Shown here: positions 16,321-24,387 of the stretch, one piece after another | Numbering within the stretch: position 1 is the first letter of the stretch | Layout of the letters: each line of letters opens with the position of its first letter | Source of the DNA: DATBGO01 sp036558005 | GTDB lineage: Bacteria; Actinomycetota; Actinomycetes; Streptosporangiales; Streptosporangiaceae | NCBI GenBank assembly: GCA_036558005.1 | Contig: DATBGO010000301.1 | Location: 1 to 64,000, forward strand | Direction: 5' to 3' | Length of the DNA stretch: 64,000 bases | The notes under the pieces: generated by a model | What the model was told of the DNA's origin: nothing | Databases searched by the model: none | The model's input: the letters and a program-made list of their open reading frames with translations, nothing else | Program-made: the position numbers and the translations under genes

Positions 16321-18030
16321 TTACCGGGATGGCTCGTATCGCCAGATCACGTACGTGCCCTGGCCGACCGGCGGTACCTCGATGCCGTAGGGGATGACCT
16401 GGACGATGTGGTAGTCCGGGTTGTTCTTCAGGTCGGCGCGGATGCTGTGGTCGAGCGCCGTGGTGTCGGCGAAGTTCAGCGCGACGATCGAGAAGTAGCC
16501 CTCGGCGATGTACTTGGCATAGGCCTGCGGGTTGCCCGCGCCGGCCACGCTGGCCCCCTGAGACGGGTGGCCGGTGCTGGCGCCCGCTGACAGGGCGATG
16601 TTGCGGGTGCTGGACCAGCGCTGCCACTGGCTCCCGGCCGCCAGGTAGTACTCGGCGATGGAGGGGTCCTCGACCAGCAGCCGGCCGTTGCCCTGGTCGG
16701 CCAGCGGCCCGAGGATCGCGGTGAAGCTGGCCGAGTCGGGCCAGCTGGTGGCGAACGTGTGCGACTGGGTGGCGCCGAGCGAGGCGGGGAACGCCATCGC
16801 GACCACGCAGGCCGCGCAGGTGACCACCCGCGTCCGGCCCGCCGGCGCGGCGGTGATCAGCAGGTCGGCCGCGTAGCCGGCCGCGATCGCGGCGAACCAG
16901 GCGCCGAGACCGACGTGCTTGTTCAGCGCGTCGGCCGAGTGGATCCTGGCCTGCTCCAGCGGGCCGAGCACCGCCGCGGCGGCCAGCACCGCCAGTGACA
17001 GGGTCTGGGCGGGCCGCTGCCGCCGGACCGCGCTGGCGACCACGCCGCAGACGGCGAGCACGATCAGGATGCCCGACCAGGACCAGGTGTCGGCGAGCAC
17101 CGAGCCGGCCGATTCAGCGCCGGCCATCGAGGTCAGCGTGGTCCGCTTGAACCCCGACAGGTACGGGGCGCCGCCGATCAGCAGCGCCGCCGCCAGCAGC
17201 GCGGCCGCCACGATCAGCAGGGTCAGGACCCGCCTGATCACCACCCGCCGCCCGGACGGGAGCGCGGCCAGCACCGCGAGCGCGAGCACGACGAGGTCGA
17301 ACAGCACCGACGAGTACGCGGTCGCGTTGGCCACCGCCAGCGCGAGCCCGGCGAGCACCATCTGGCCGGTCGCGTCCGGCCGCCGCGACCCGGTGCTGAC
17401 CACCAGCCAGGCGGCCAGCGCGATCAGCAGCACCGAGAGCGCGTCATTGGTGCCGAACGAGCCCAGGTGCAGGGTCGGCCCGAGCACCGCGAACAGCGCC
17501 GCCGCGAAGAACGCCGCCCGCCGCCCGAACAACCGCCCCGCGGTCGCCCACACCAGCGACGTCGCGCCCAGCATGAACACCAGCGACAGCACCCGCGCCC
17601 CGGCCAGGCCGCCCACCGCGTCGGCCAGCGCGCCCAGCGGCGGGTAGATCACCGGCGCACCGGAGACGTAGTAGGAGAACGGCGGGATGGCCACGCCGTG
17701 CAGCCAGTGCGCCCACTGCAGGTGCCCGGCCCACAGGTAGGCGGCCTCATCCTGGTAGGCGGTGTCGGCGCCGATCAGCCGGGCCGACAGCACCGCCTGC
17801 ACCACCAGGATCGCCGCCAGCGGCCAGCCGGCCCAGCCCCACGCCCGGCTCGACAGCGGCCACCGGTCCCGCCAGTCCGCGGTGTTCCTGGGCTGCGGCA
17901 CGGGCGGGCGGGTCACCTCGGGCTCCGCGGCCAGTCCCGCGCCCGCCGGGCCCGCCGCCTCCTGCTGGGCCGGCCCTGCCTCGGGCGGGAGTGCCGGAAT
18001 GACCTCCCAGCGGGTTGTCCCGTGCTCCAT
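16321..18030 (-). CDS. PMT/GT39-like membrane glycosyltransferase
   Basis: A 569-residue protein. It has an acidic/Pro-rich cytosolic head of ~65 residues, eleven or so membrane helices, a DE-containing first extracytoplasmic loop (AYQDEAAYLWAGHL) and a C-terminal extracytoplasmic domain. This matches the GT-C fold of protein-O-mannosyl-transferase/ArnT-type enzymes using polyprenyl-phosphate sugars. The ATG corresponds to MEHGTT of the truncated paralogue at the left edge. Upstream element copy 3 lies ~120 nt before the start. It might decorate the exported polysaccharide or surface proteins; the sequence does not tell which. Confidence 0.9.
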   Translation of the reverse strand: MEHGTTRWEVIPALPPEAGPAQQEAAGPAGAGLAAEPEVTRPPVPQPRNTADWRDRWPLSSRAWGWAGWPLAAILVVQAVLSARLIGADTAYQDEAAYLWAGHLQWAHWLHGVAIPPFSYYVSGAPVIYPPLGALADAVGGLAGARVLSLVFMLGATSLVWATAGRLFGRRAAFFAAALFAVLGPTLHLGSFGTNDALSVLLIALAAWLVVSTGSRRPDATGQMVLAGLALAVANATAYSSVLFDLVVLALAVLAALPSGRRVVIRRVLTLLIVAAALLAAALLIGGAPYLSGFKRTTLTSMAGAESAGSVLADTWSWSGILIVLAVCGVVASAVRRQRPAQTLSLAVLAAAAVLGPLEQARIHSADALNKHVGLGAWFAAIAAGYAADLLITAAPAGRTRVVTCAACVVAMAFPASLGATQSHTFATSWPDSASFTAILGPLADQGNGRLLVEDPSIAEYYLAAGSQWQRWSSTRNIALSAGASTGHPSQGASVAGAGNPQAYAKYIAEGYFSIVALNFADTTALDHSIRADLKNNPDYHIVQVIPYGIEVPPVGQGTYVIWRYEPSR

Positions 18031-18099
18031 ACCTCGCACCTGCCTGCGATCAGGACGCGCTAGGGAGGCAGCGCCTAAACCCCCATTGCGTTCCACGAA

Positions 18100-18204
18100 A
18101 AGTACTGGCGTCATCACATGACGTGGCGATACCCCCCCGGACAGGAATACCGCATATGAAAAACTACTGTTCAGATCCGGGCCGGGCAGGAGGTTTACCG
18201 GATT
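18100..18204 (-). promoter_or_regulatory. Conserved upstream element, copy 3
   Basis: Reads leftward. GGTAAA (18199-18194) is followed after 37 nt by TATGCGG (18156-18150) and then the seven-G/TATC block. The CAGTAGTTTTTCA motif starts at 18169 and CAGTACTTTTCGTGG at 18107, 62 nt downstream. It lies between the stop of the GH26-like gene at 18236 and the PMT-like start at 18030, the same position as copy 1 between another GH26-like gene and the other PMT-like gene. Confidence 0.75.
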
Positions 18205-18235
18205 TCGGTGGCCAGGTCGGCGGGAGACGGCCAAT

Positions 18236-19252
18236 CTAGGACTTCGCGCCGCGGCGGAACGCGGCGATCGCCGCCGGGCTGTCCAGCCGCCAGTCACGGT
18301 TCCCCACCGTGTTGAACCACAGGAATCCCAGCAGGTCATAGGCCCGGACTCCGGCGAACAAGTCGGCGATCTTCGCTGGCTGGCCGGTGTCGGCCGCGGC
18401 GCCGGTCTCGGCGATGAGTATCGGGGCCGGGGTCAGCCTGCGCACCGCCGCGATCGTCGGCCCGAACAGCGGCGCGAACTTCCAGTTTGATTTGTGGTAA
18501 TAACCGTCAATTCCTACCCATGTCACATAGGCATTGCCCGGCCACCACGGGCCCGGGTCAGGAATGCTGTCGTGCCGCTTGTTGATCACATTGACGTTCC
18601 ACAGCCAGATCACGTTGCCCGCTCCCAGCGTGCGGAACGTGCTGACAATGTGCCGCCACGCGGCCACGAACTGGGCCGGCGGGGTGTGCCGGTGGCCCCA
18701 GCTGTACCAGTAGCCGTTCATTTCATGACCGAAGCTGACGATGACCGGCCGGTGATACCCGCGGACCGCGGCCGCGAATTCGCTCAGGTACCCGTCGTAA
18801 CTGCCGTCCGCGATCGCGGCCAGGCTGACCTGCGTCGGGTTGATCTGCACCAGCGGCAGCGCGCCGTGCCTGGCGGCGGTCGCGGCGAAGGCGGCCTGGA
18901 ACGGCTCCATCCAGGCGCTGTAATACGACACGATGTTCGGCGCCCGGCCGACCGCCCTGCCGAACTGCTCGATGCCCGCGTACGAGCGCAGCGCCTGCGG
19001 CTCGTACACGCCGAGGTACCGGACCGGCCGCGGCCGTGGCGGGGCCGGCGCCGCCTGGCCGCGCGGGGTCAGCAGCGAGACCGAGACGATGGCGGCGGCG
19101 ATGAGCACCGCGACACCGAGGATGACCACCGAACTGGTCAGCCTCCCCCGGCCCGGATCCGGCCGGGGCCGCCTGCGGCGGTCCCCCCACCCGGCACCGT
19201 GCCCGGACTCCCAGGGCCCGGGTTCCCAGGACCCGGACTCCCGCTCGGTCAC
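18236..19252 (-). CDS. GH26-like glycoside hydrolase, membrane-anchored
   Basis: The fourth GH26-like paralogue, 338 residues from the chosen GTG. It has a Gly/Arg-rich head, a signal-anchor (SSVVILGVAVLIAAAIVSVSLL) and a catalytic domain with SFGHEMNGYWYSWG and LIAETGAAAD carrying both candidate glutamates. An upstream GTG at 19363 would lengthen it, but would lie only 6 nt past the core of element copy 4. The GTG at 19252 gives a spacing of ~117 nt, like the other units, so I prefer it. It is followed by the PMT-like gene, which has its own element. Confidence 0.85.
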   Translation of the reverse strand: MTERESGSWEPGPWESGHGAGWGDRRRRPRPDPGRGRLTSSVVILGVAVLIAAAIVSVSLLTPRGQAAPAPPRPRPVRYLGVYEPQALRSYAGIEQFGRAVGRAPNIVSYYSAWMEPFQAAFAATAARHGALPLVQINPTQVSLAAIADGSYDGYLSEFAAAVRGYHRPVIVSFGHEMNGYWYSWGHRHTPPAQFVAAWRHIVSTFRTLGAGNVIWLWNVNVINKRHDSIPDPGPWWPGNAYVTWVGIDGYYHKSNWKFAPLFGPTIAAVRRLTPAPILIAETGAAADTGQPAKIADLFAGVRAYDLLGFLWFNTVGNRDWRLDSPAAIAAFRRGAKS

Positions 19253-19368
19253 TGGCCGGCCCGCCAGGTCACGCTTCCCCTGCCCCAGCAGAGCGACCTC
19301 CCCACCCCTCGCCGTAACCCGCGGCGGGAAATGCCGCCGGCGTCGCGGCGGCACCCCGCGCACAGGTC

Positions 19369-19424
19369 CCGGGTACGAAAGCTACTGACCGCCGGCCAGG
19401 CCGGGACGGATGTTTACCGAAATT
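19369..19424 (-). promoter_or_regulatory. Conserved upstream element, copy 4 (shorter)
   Basis: Reads leftward. GGTAAA (19418-19413) is followed after exactly 37 nt by TACCCGG (19375-19369), with CAGTAGCTTTCG starting at 19387. The seven-G/TATC block and the second CAGTAC repeat are not recognisable. It lies ~117 nt upstream of the preferred start of the GH26-like gene. Confidence 0.6.
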
Positions 19425-19504
19425 TCCGTTCGCATGCCGGACAAGAGCGCCGGCCAGCCGGTAACGGCCGGGCCGGCAGCCCCGGCAGGGAGCCGCGGGC
19501 AAGT

Positions 19505-19702
19505 TGAACCGTAATTGCCGCTATTGACCGCGACTTTCTCATTTTCGCGACCCGGCTGAGTTATCTGGCCGAGATTTTATATATACGCTGTGTAATTATT
19601 TCGTGTCAATGAGTCATTCCGGTTGCTTCCTGGGATTTCATGTGCTGCGCTTTCCCTCGGGACCGCGTCATCCCGCACGCGCGTCCCAGGGGGTTTGGCC
19701 GC
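19505..19702 (+). promoter_or_regulatory. AT-rich upstream region of the Ser/Asp-repeat protein gene
   Basis: This stretch is far richer in A and T than its surroundings and includes TTTTATATATACG near 19575 and TTGACC near 19527. It separates the leftward polysaccharide genes from the rightward gene at 19703 and probably carries its promoter. I could not place a convincing -35/-10 pair. Confidence 0.35.
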
Positions 19703-21904
19703 ATGGGAGAAGACAGCCGCGTTCCACCGCTGTCCAGGCGCGTACCCGGTGCGGCAGGAGGACCGAGGCCGGCGGCACGGGTTGTGCCGCCCGTCCTGCC
19801 AGAGTCCGTTCTGCTCGCCGCGCGTGCCGCACTCAGCGCCGAGCCTGCGCAGGAGGGGCAGGACCAGGCGGAGCCAGCGAAGGCGCCGCGAGGTCAGGCA
19901 GCGCAGGCGCGCCGGGTGCCGGACAGCGGCGAACCGGACCGACAGCAGGGCAGCCAGCCGGGCGGCGGGGACAGGACCGCCGGCCCGGGTCGTGCTGGCC
20001 TGCCCCGGCGCGTGCCCGGGGCCAGCGACGGCCCCAAGGCGCCCGCCCGGGTCAGCCCGCCGTCCCTGCCCGCCTCGCTGCGCGGCCGGATCGCCGCTGA
20101 GTCCGAGGACGACACGCAGCCGATCCCGGCGGTGCCGCGGTCCCCGGCCGGCTACCTGCCGAGCCCGGTGCTCACCGCGCCCGCCGAAGCGGGCAGGCAG
20201 GTACGAGAACGCGACCACGCCAGGAAGACGAGCCGGTTCGGCTGGCCGGACCGGACCGGGAAGACCGGCCGGGCCGGCCGGACAGCCAGGAATGGCGCCG
20301 GGAAGACCGGCACTGTCCCGGACACCAGCGTCCTGGACGGCCCGTCCGAGGACAACTCCGTCACAGACGACCTGGCCGAGGACAGCACTGTCACCATCAG
20401 CACTGTCACCATCAGCACTGTCACCGGTAGCACCGCCACCCGCAGCACCGTCACCGGCAGCGCTCGCACCGACGGCACTGTCGCTGACAGCACTGACCGT
20501 GACGATTCTGTCGCGGACAGTTATGTCAGCGATCAGGACAGCGACGTCCGGGACAGTGCGGGCAAGGACAGTGCCGCCAAGGACAGTGCCGCCAAGGACA
20601 GTGCCGCCAAGGGCAGTGCCGCCAAGGGCAGTGCGACAACCGGCAGTGCGACAACCGGCAGTGCGACGACCGGCAGCGCGGCCGGGGACGGCGACGACGC
20701 GCCGACGGTGGTCACCGCCCGGCTCGCCCCCCCGGCCCAGGATCAGCCGCCGGGGTCCGCGGCCGCCCGGCCCGGCCGGGTCAGGTCCGGCCCCGGGCAC
20801 GCGGCTTCCCCCGGCGGCCGGGCTGCCGCCCGCCGGCCCGAGGCGCACCCGCCCGCTCCGTCCAGGCCGCCGGGACCGGCGCGCCCCCGCCCCGCGGCCC
20901 GCCCGGCCGCCCGCCCGGCCCGCCCCGGCCATGACGCCGGCCCTGCCGAAACCGCCCGGGCCAGCCAGGACACCGTAAGCAGACACGACACCGGGCCGAC
21001 CGCAACCGGCCAGCGCCGCGGCGTCAAGCTCGGCGTGCTCGTGTCGGCGATGGTCGTGCTCGTCGCGGGGGTCGCGTTCGCCGCCTACCAGATCGCCGGC
21101 GGGGGCAGCGCATCCCCGGGCACCGTTCCCGGCAGCGGGCAGGTCAGCGCCGCCGCCGCGGCCGCCGCCAGGGGCAGCGCCGCCGCCTGGGTGAACGACC
21201 AGGTCAGCAAGTCCGCCGTGGTCGCCTGCGATCCGTCGATGTGCCGGGCGGTGCAGAAGCTCGGCTTCCCCGGCGGTCACCTGACCGAGCTCGGGCCGTC
21301 GGCGCCGTACCCGCTGAGCGCGTCGGTGGTCGTGGTCACCGCTGCCGTGCGCCGTCAGTTCGGCAGCAGCCTGGCGGCCGGCTACGCCCCCGGCATCCTG
21401 GCCAGGTTCGGGACCGGCCAGGCGCGGGTCGAGGTCCGGGTGATCTACCCGAAGGGCGCCGCCGCCTACCGGGCCGCGCTGCGCGGCGACGTGAGCGACC
21501 GCCAGCAGTCCGCCAGGTCCCTGCTGGACACCAGCCAGCGGATCAGCTACAGCCCGCTGGCCAGGCGGCAGCTGATCAGCGGGCAGGTCGACACCCGGCT
21601 GATGATCGCCATCGCGGACCTGGCCTCGCTGCGCCCGATCACGGTGAAGTCGTTCACCGACTCCGGCCCTGGCACGACCGCGGGGATGCCGCTGCGGGCC
21701 GCCGACCTGGCCGAGACCAACGGCGCCGCGCCCTCGGCCCGGTCCGCCTACGTGCACAGCGTGCTGCGGCTGCTTGGCCAGGAGACCTCCCCCTACCGGG
21801 TGGCGAACGTCGGCCTGGTGCACACCGGCACCAGGACCGTGCTGCGGATCGAGTTCTACGCGCCAGGACCGCTCGGGCTGCTCGGCAACAGCCCAGTGTC
21901 CTGA
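19703..21904 (+). CDS. Single-pass membrane protein with repetitive Ser/Asp/Thr-rich head
   Basis: A protein of ~733 residues with no family I recognise. It has a Pro/Arg/Ala-rich N-terminal part, a low-complexity block of ~20 five-residue units (such as DSAAK, GSATT, STVTI; ~residues 227-327), a second Pro/Ala/Arg-rich stretch, one membrane helix (LGVLVSAMVVLVAGVAFAAY, ~440-460) and a ~270-residue folded C-terminal domain. Type II topology would put the repeats in the cytosol and the folded domain outside. I chose the ATG of MGEDSRVPPLS; an in-frame ATG 63 nt earlier is possible. The long opposite-strand frame here is a by-product of high GC and repetition. Confidence 0.75.
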   Translation: MGEDSRVPPLSRRVPGAAGGPRPAARVVPPVLPESVLLAARAALSAEPAQEGQDQAEPAKAPRGQAAQARRVPDSGEPDRQQGSQPGGGDRTAGPGRAGLPRRVPGASDGPKAPARVSPPSLPASLRGRIAAESEDDTQPIPAVPRSPAGYLPSPVLTAPAEAGRQVRERDHARKTSRFGWPDRTGKTGRAGRTARNGAGKTGTVPDTSVLDGPSEDNSVTDDLAEDSTVTISTVTISTVTGSTATRSTVTGSARTDGTVADSTDRDDSVADSYVSDQDSDVRDSAGKDSAAKDSAAKDSAAKGSAAKGSATTGSATTGSATTGSAAGDGDDAPTVVTARLAPPAQDQPPGSAAARPGRVRSGPGHAASPGGRAAARRPEAHPPAPSRPPGPARPRPAARPAARPARPGHDAGPAETARASQDTVSRHDTGPTATGQRRGVKLGVLVSAMVVLVAGVAFAAYQIAGGGSASPGTVPGSGQVSAAAAAAARGSAAAWVNDQVSKSAVVACDPSMCRAVQKLGFPGGHLTELGPSAPYPLSASVVVVTAAVRRQFGSSLAAGYAPGILARFGTGQARVEVRVIYPKGAAAYRAALRGDVSDRQQSARSLLDTSQRISYSPLARRQLISGQVDTRLMIAIADLASLRPITVKSFTDSGPGTTAGMPLRAADLAETNGAAPSARSAYVHSVLRLLGQETSPYRVANVGLVHTGTRTVLRIEFYAPGPLGLLGNSPVS
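20381..20684 (+). repeat. 15-bp tandem repeat array inside a coding region
   Basis: About twenty units of 15 bp (five codons) run in frame. They start with imperfect units around CACTGTCACCATCAG and end with near-perfect GACAGTGCCGCCAAG and GGCAGTGCGACAACC units. Later units are more uniform than earlier ones, which suggests recent expansion by slippage. Confidence 0.85.
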
Positions 21905-21934
21905 CCGGGCCAGGCCGGCTGGCACGCTAGGGGC

Positions 21935-22360
21935 ATGGCGACTGACTCGACCCATCGCAGCGTGCAGGTAAACCGGGTGTCGAACGGCGCGTTCACCGTG
22001 ACCAACAGCCGGGGCGGCTCGATCACGTTCGGCACCGGCGCGGGCGCCGATTTCACCCCGACCGAGCTGCTGCTGGCGGCGATCGGCGGCTGCACCGCCA
22101 TTGACGTCGACATTCTCACCTCCCGCCGGGCCGAGCCAGACAGCTTCGCGGTGCAGGTCGACGCGGAGAAGATCCGCGACGCCAGCGGCAACCGGCTGAC
22201 CGGCATCGAGGTGACGTTCCGGCTCTCTTTCCCGGCAGGCGAGCAGGGCGACGCGGCCCGGCAGGTGCTGCCCGACGCGGTACGCAAGTCGCACGACCGG
22301 CTCTGCACCGTGGGCCGGACGGTCGAGCTGGGCACGCCGGTTTCGGCCCGGATCGAGTAG
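21935..22360 (+). CDS. OsmC/Ohr family peroxiredoxin-like protein
   Basis: A 141-residue cytosolic protein with the OsmC fold order and the two family cysteines, the first in AIGGCTAID and the second in DRLCTVGR. These reduce organic hydroperoxides through a Cys pair in OsmC and Ohr enzymes. TPTELLLAAIGGCT is the classic family motif. An AGGGGC Shine-Dalgarno precedes the ATG. It is probably a single-gene unit. Confidence 0.93.
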   Translation: MATDSTHRSVQVNRVSNGAFTVTNSRGGSITFGTGAGADFTPTELLLAAIGGCTAIDVDILTSRRAEPDSFAVQVDAEKIRDASGNRLTGIEVTFRLSFPAGEQGDAARQVLPDAVRKSHDRLCTVGRTVELGTPVSARIE

Positions 22361-22404
22361 GTCAGGGCCGGGGCCCGCCGCCGGCGGCGGCCACCCGCGT
22401 GGCT

Positions 22405-22439
22405 GCTGTGTCAGCGGTGTCAGCTGTGTCAGCTGTGCC
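22405..22439 (+). repeat. 9-bp tandem repeat (four units)
   Basis: Four consecutive 9-bp units of GCTGTGTCA (second unit GCGGTGTCA, last one incomplete) lie in the ~200-nt gap between the osmC-type and DUF3040 genes. No function is evident. Confidence 0.7.
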
Positions 22440-22559
22440 GGGTGTGACGCTGGGCCGCCGGTGACAGCCCCGGTCTGGTCGGGCCCGCCGGGGCCCGCGC
22501 TGGCTGCCTGCTACCGTGAGCTGGGGCATTCAACCGTGTGGGCCAGATCGGAGGTCTCG

Positions 22560-22958
22560 GTGGGCCTGCCTGCGCGCCAGCACCGGAGGCTGGCGGACAT
22601 CGAGATGGCGCTGCGGGTTTCTGACCCGCAGCTGGCCGCCTTGTTCACGATCTTCAGCAGGCTGCATTCCGGTGAGGAGATGCCCCGGCCGGAGCAGCCG
22701 CGGGCCAGGGTTCGGCGGCTGCGGCGGCGGCTGTCAGCGGCCCGCCGCGCCATGATGGCCCCGCGTTACTCCTGGGTCCGCACCGCGCTGTTCTTCCCCG
22801 CCGCGGTCGCGGCGATGATCGCCACCGTCTTCGTCTATGCCGCGTTCCCGCCCGCCCGGTGCGCGGCCGCGCACCGGGCCCAGCGCACCGCGCCGGTCAC
22901 CAGGGTCGTCCGCTGCCCCGGCGGTGAGCAGGTGACCCCGGGCCACCTGGGCCGGTGA
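22560..22958 (+). CDS. DUF3040 family small membrane protein
   Basis: 132 residues. The N-terminus matches the DUF3040 pattern (LPARQHRRLADIEMALRVSDPQLAALF), followed by a basic stretch, one clear membrane helix (ALFFPAAVAAMIATVFVYAA) and a Cys-containing tail. The family is abundant in actinobacteria and has no known function. A GGAGG at 5 nt before the GTG fixes the start. It converges with the beta-propeller gene, ending 6 nt before that gene's stop. Confidence 0.8.
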   Translation: MGLPARQHRRLADIEMALRVSDPQLAALFTIFSRLHSGEEMPRPEQPRARVRRLRRRLSAARRAMMAPRYSWVRTALFFPAAVAAMIATVFVYAAFPPARCAAAHRAQRTAPVTRVVRCPGGEQVTPGHLGR

Positions 22959-22964
22959 GCGGGG

Positions 22965-24218
22965 TCAGCGGCTGACCGCGACCAGCTCGGGCTGCAGGCA
23001 CTCCTGCCCGGGGGGGCCGGCGGCTGACGACGGGCCCAGCCGCGCGCAGGTGGTCAGCAGCACCGTGGACTTCGCCGGGTCGGCGCTGCCGCCGATCCCG
23101 GACAAATCCACGAAATAGTGCGGCCACGGCAGCGCCGACGTGGTCCAGACGACCCGCCGGGCCGCGATGTCATACCCCCAGGCGTCGCCCCGCGCGCCGA
23201 GGTCCAGGCCGAACGCCACCCCGCCGCGGATCCCGTACAGGCTCGCCGAGCCGGGCACCGGGCGCTGCGCCACCCGCGTCCCGGTGTCCGGGCCGACGCC
23301 GAGCAGCGCGCCGTGGCTGGTCACGTACAGGGTGCCGCGCACCTCGTCCACCCCGGCCGGCAGCGCGCCGCGCAGCTGCCACAGCTGCCGCCCGTCCTGC
23401 CCGCTGTAGGCGGTCAGCCCGGCCGGCCCGGTGAACAGCACCACCCCGTCGAACGCCCCGGCCAGGGTGCCGGCGAAGCTGCCGACCGGGGGCCTGATCA
23501 GTTTCTCCGCCCCGGTCTTCAGGCTGATCCGGCGCAGCGCGGTGACCGGCGAGCTGCCCAGGTAGCCGCCTCTCGCGACGGTCACGTACAGCTCGCCGGA
23601 GTCGGCCCGCCACGCCTGCGGGACCCGGCCGGTCGGCCGTGACCAGCCTTCCTTGCCGGTCGCGTTGTCGTAGCTGGTCACCGAGGCCGGGCCGACCACG
23701 ACGGTGCTCGCCTGGCCGGCCGCCACCGCGCCGCCGTAGGCGGCCGCGGGGTAGCGCCGGATCTGCCGCCCGGTCCGGCCGCTGAGCAGCACCTCAGCCC
23801 GCGCGGTGCCGCGCCGCCGCGGGTAGCCGACGCCGACCGTCACCGCCCCCGGCCAGGCGCGGACCGAGACGATCGAGGAGCCGGCCGGGAACCCGGACAC
23901 CGCGGTGGTCCACAGCGGCGCCCCGGTGCGCTCGGTGAACGCGGTCACCGTCATGCCGAACCCGGCCGCGGCGATGTCCGACCCGGCCGCGGCGTAGGCC
24001 TGGCCCTGCGCGGGCACCGTGCCGTCGACCCCGGCCCTGGCGACCCAGGCGCCGGGCAGCGGCCTGGCCCAGCGGATGCTCCCGGCCAGCCCGCACCGCC
24101 CGGTGCAGCCCCTGGCGGGCTGCCCGAAGGCGTGCCCGGGCAACAGCGCGGCGGCTATCAGCACGACGGCCAGCAGCCCGCGCCGGGCCAGCCGTGGCGA
24201 CAAGTGCGCCTTCCTCAC
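22965..24218 (-). CDS. Secreted PQQ-like beta-propeller repeat protein
   Basis: 417 residues with an N-terminal signal peptide (RRGLLAVVLIAAALLPGHAFG). Several ~40-residue blade units follow, with recurrent Trp and G-x-x-x-W patterns such as TGAPLWTT, NATGKEGWS and GQDGRQLWQL, as in PQQ-binding-like propellers. No catalytic PQQ-dehydrogenase motif is visible, so a binding or structural role outside the membrane is more likely than an enzyme. Four Cys (two near the N-terminus, CTGRC, and two near the C-terminus) could form disulfides. The start is a GTG with a GAGGACGG site. No operon partner. Confidence 0.8.
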   Translation of the reverse strand: MRKAHLSPRLARRGLLAVVLIAAALLPGHAFGQPARGCTGRCGLAGSIRWARPLPGAWVARAGVDGTVPAQGQAYAAAGSDIAAAGFGMTVTAFTERTGAPLWTTAVSGFPAGSSIVSVRAWPGAVTVGVGYPRRRGTARAEVLLSGRTGRQIRRYPAAAYGGAVAAGQASTVVVGPASVTSYDNATGKEGWSRPTGRVPQAWRADSGELYVTVARGGYLGSSPVTALRRISLKTGAEKLIRPPVGSFAGTLAGAFDGVVLFTGPAGLTAYSGQDGRQLWQLRGALPAGVDEVRGTLYVTSHGALLGVGPDTGTRVAQRPVPGSASLYGIRGGVAFGLDLGARGDAWGYDIAARRVVWTTSALPWPHYFVDLSGIGGSADPAKSTVLLTTCARLGPSSAAGPPGQECLQPELVAVSR

Positions 24219-24387
24219 CCCGTCCTCGACCCTTCATGGCGGTAGCTGCCAGGTGCCCGCTGCCAGCCCGGGCCGGCCACGGCGGCCAGCCACTCTAGCG
24301 GTTTCCCGCCCCGGCGCCGGATGCAGCCCGCGCGGTGCGTAGCGTGGGCTTGGCCATCTGGCCGCTTCCAGCAGTAATGGAGGATCG

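Noticed and set aside
602..18156. GGGTAT in the seven-G block of element copies 1-3 as a stress-sigma -10
   Set aside because: The expected GTTT-like -35 at 14-16 nt is absent, and copies 4 and 5 lack the block, so it cannot explain the shared element.
20381..20684. Possible CRISPR array
   Set aside because: Units are 15 bp, directly adjacent with no spacers, and keep the reading frame of a protein gene; no cas genes are near.
19577..22294. A 905-codon open frame on the - strand
   Set aside because: Antisense of the Ser/Asp-repeat protein and OsmC genes. The repeated 15-bp unit keeps all frames open, and the protein shows only low-complexity repeats.
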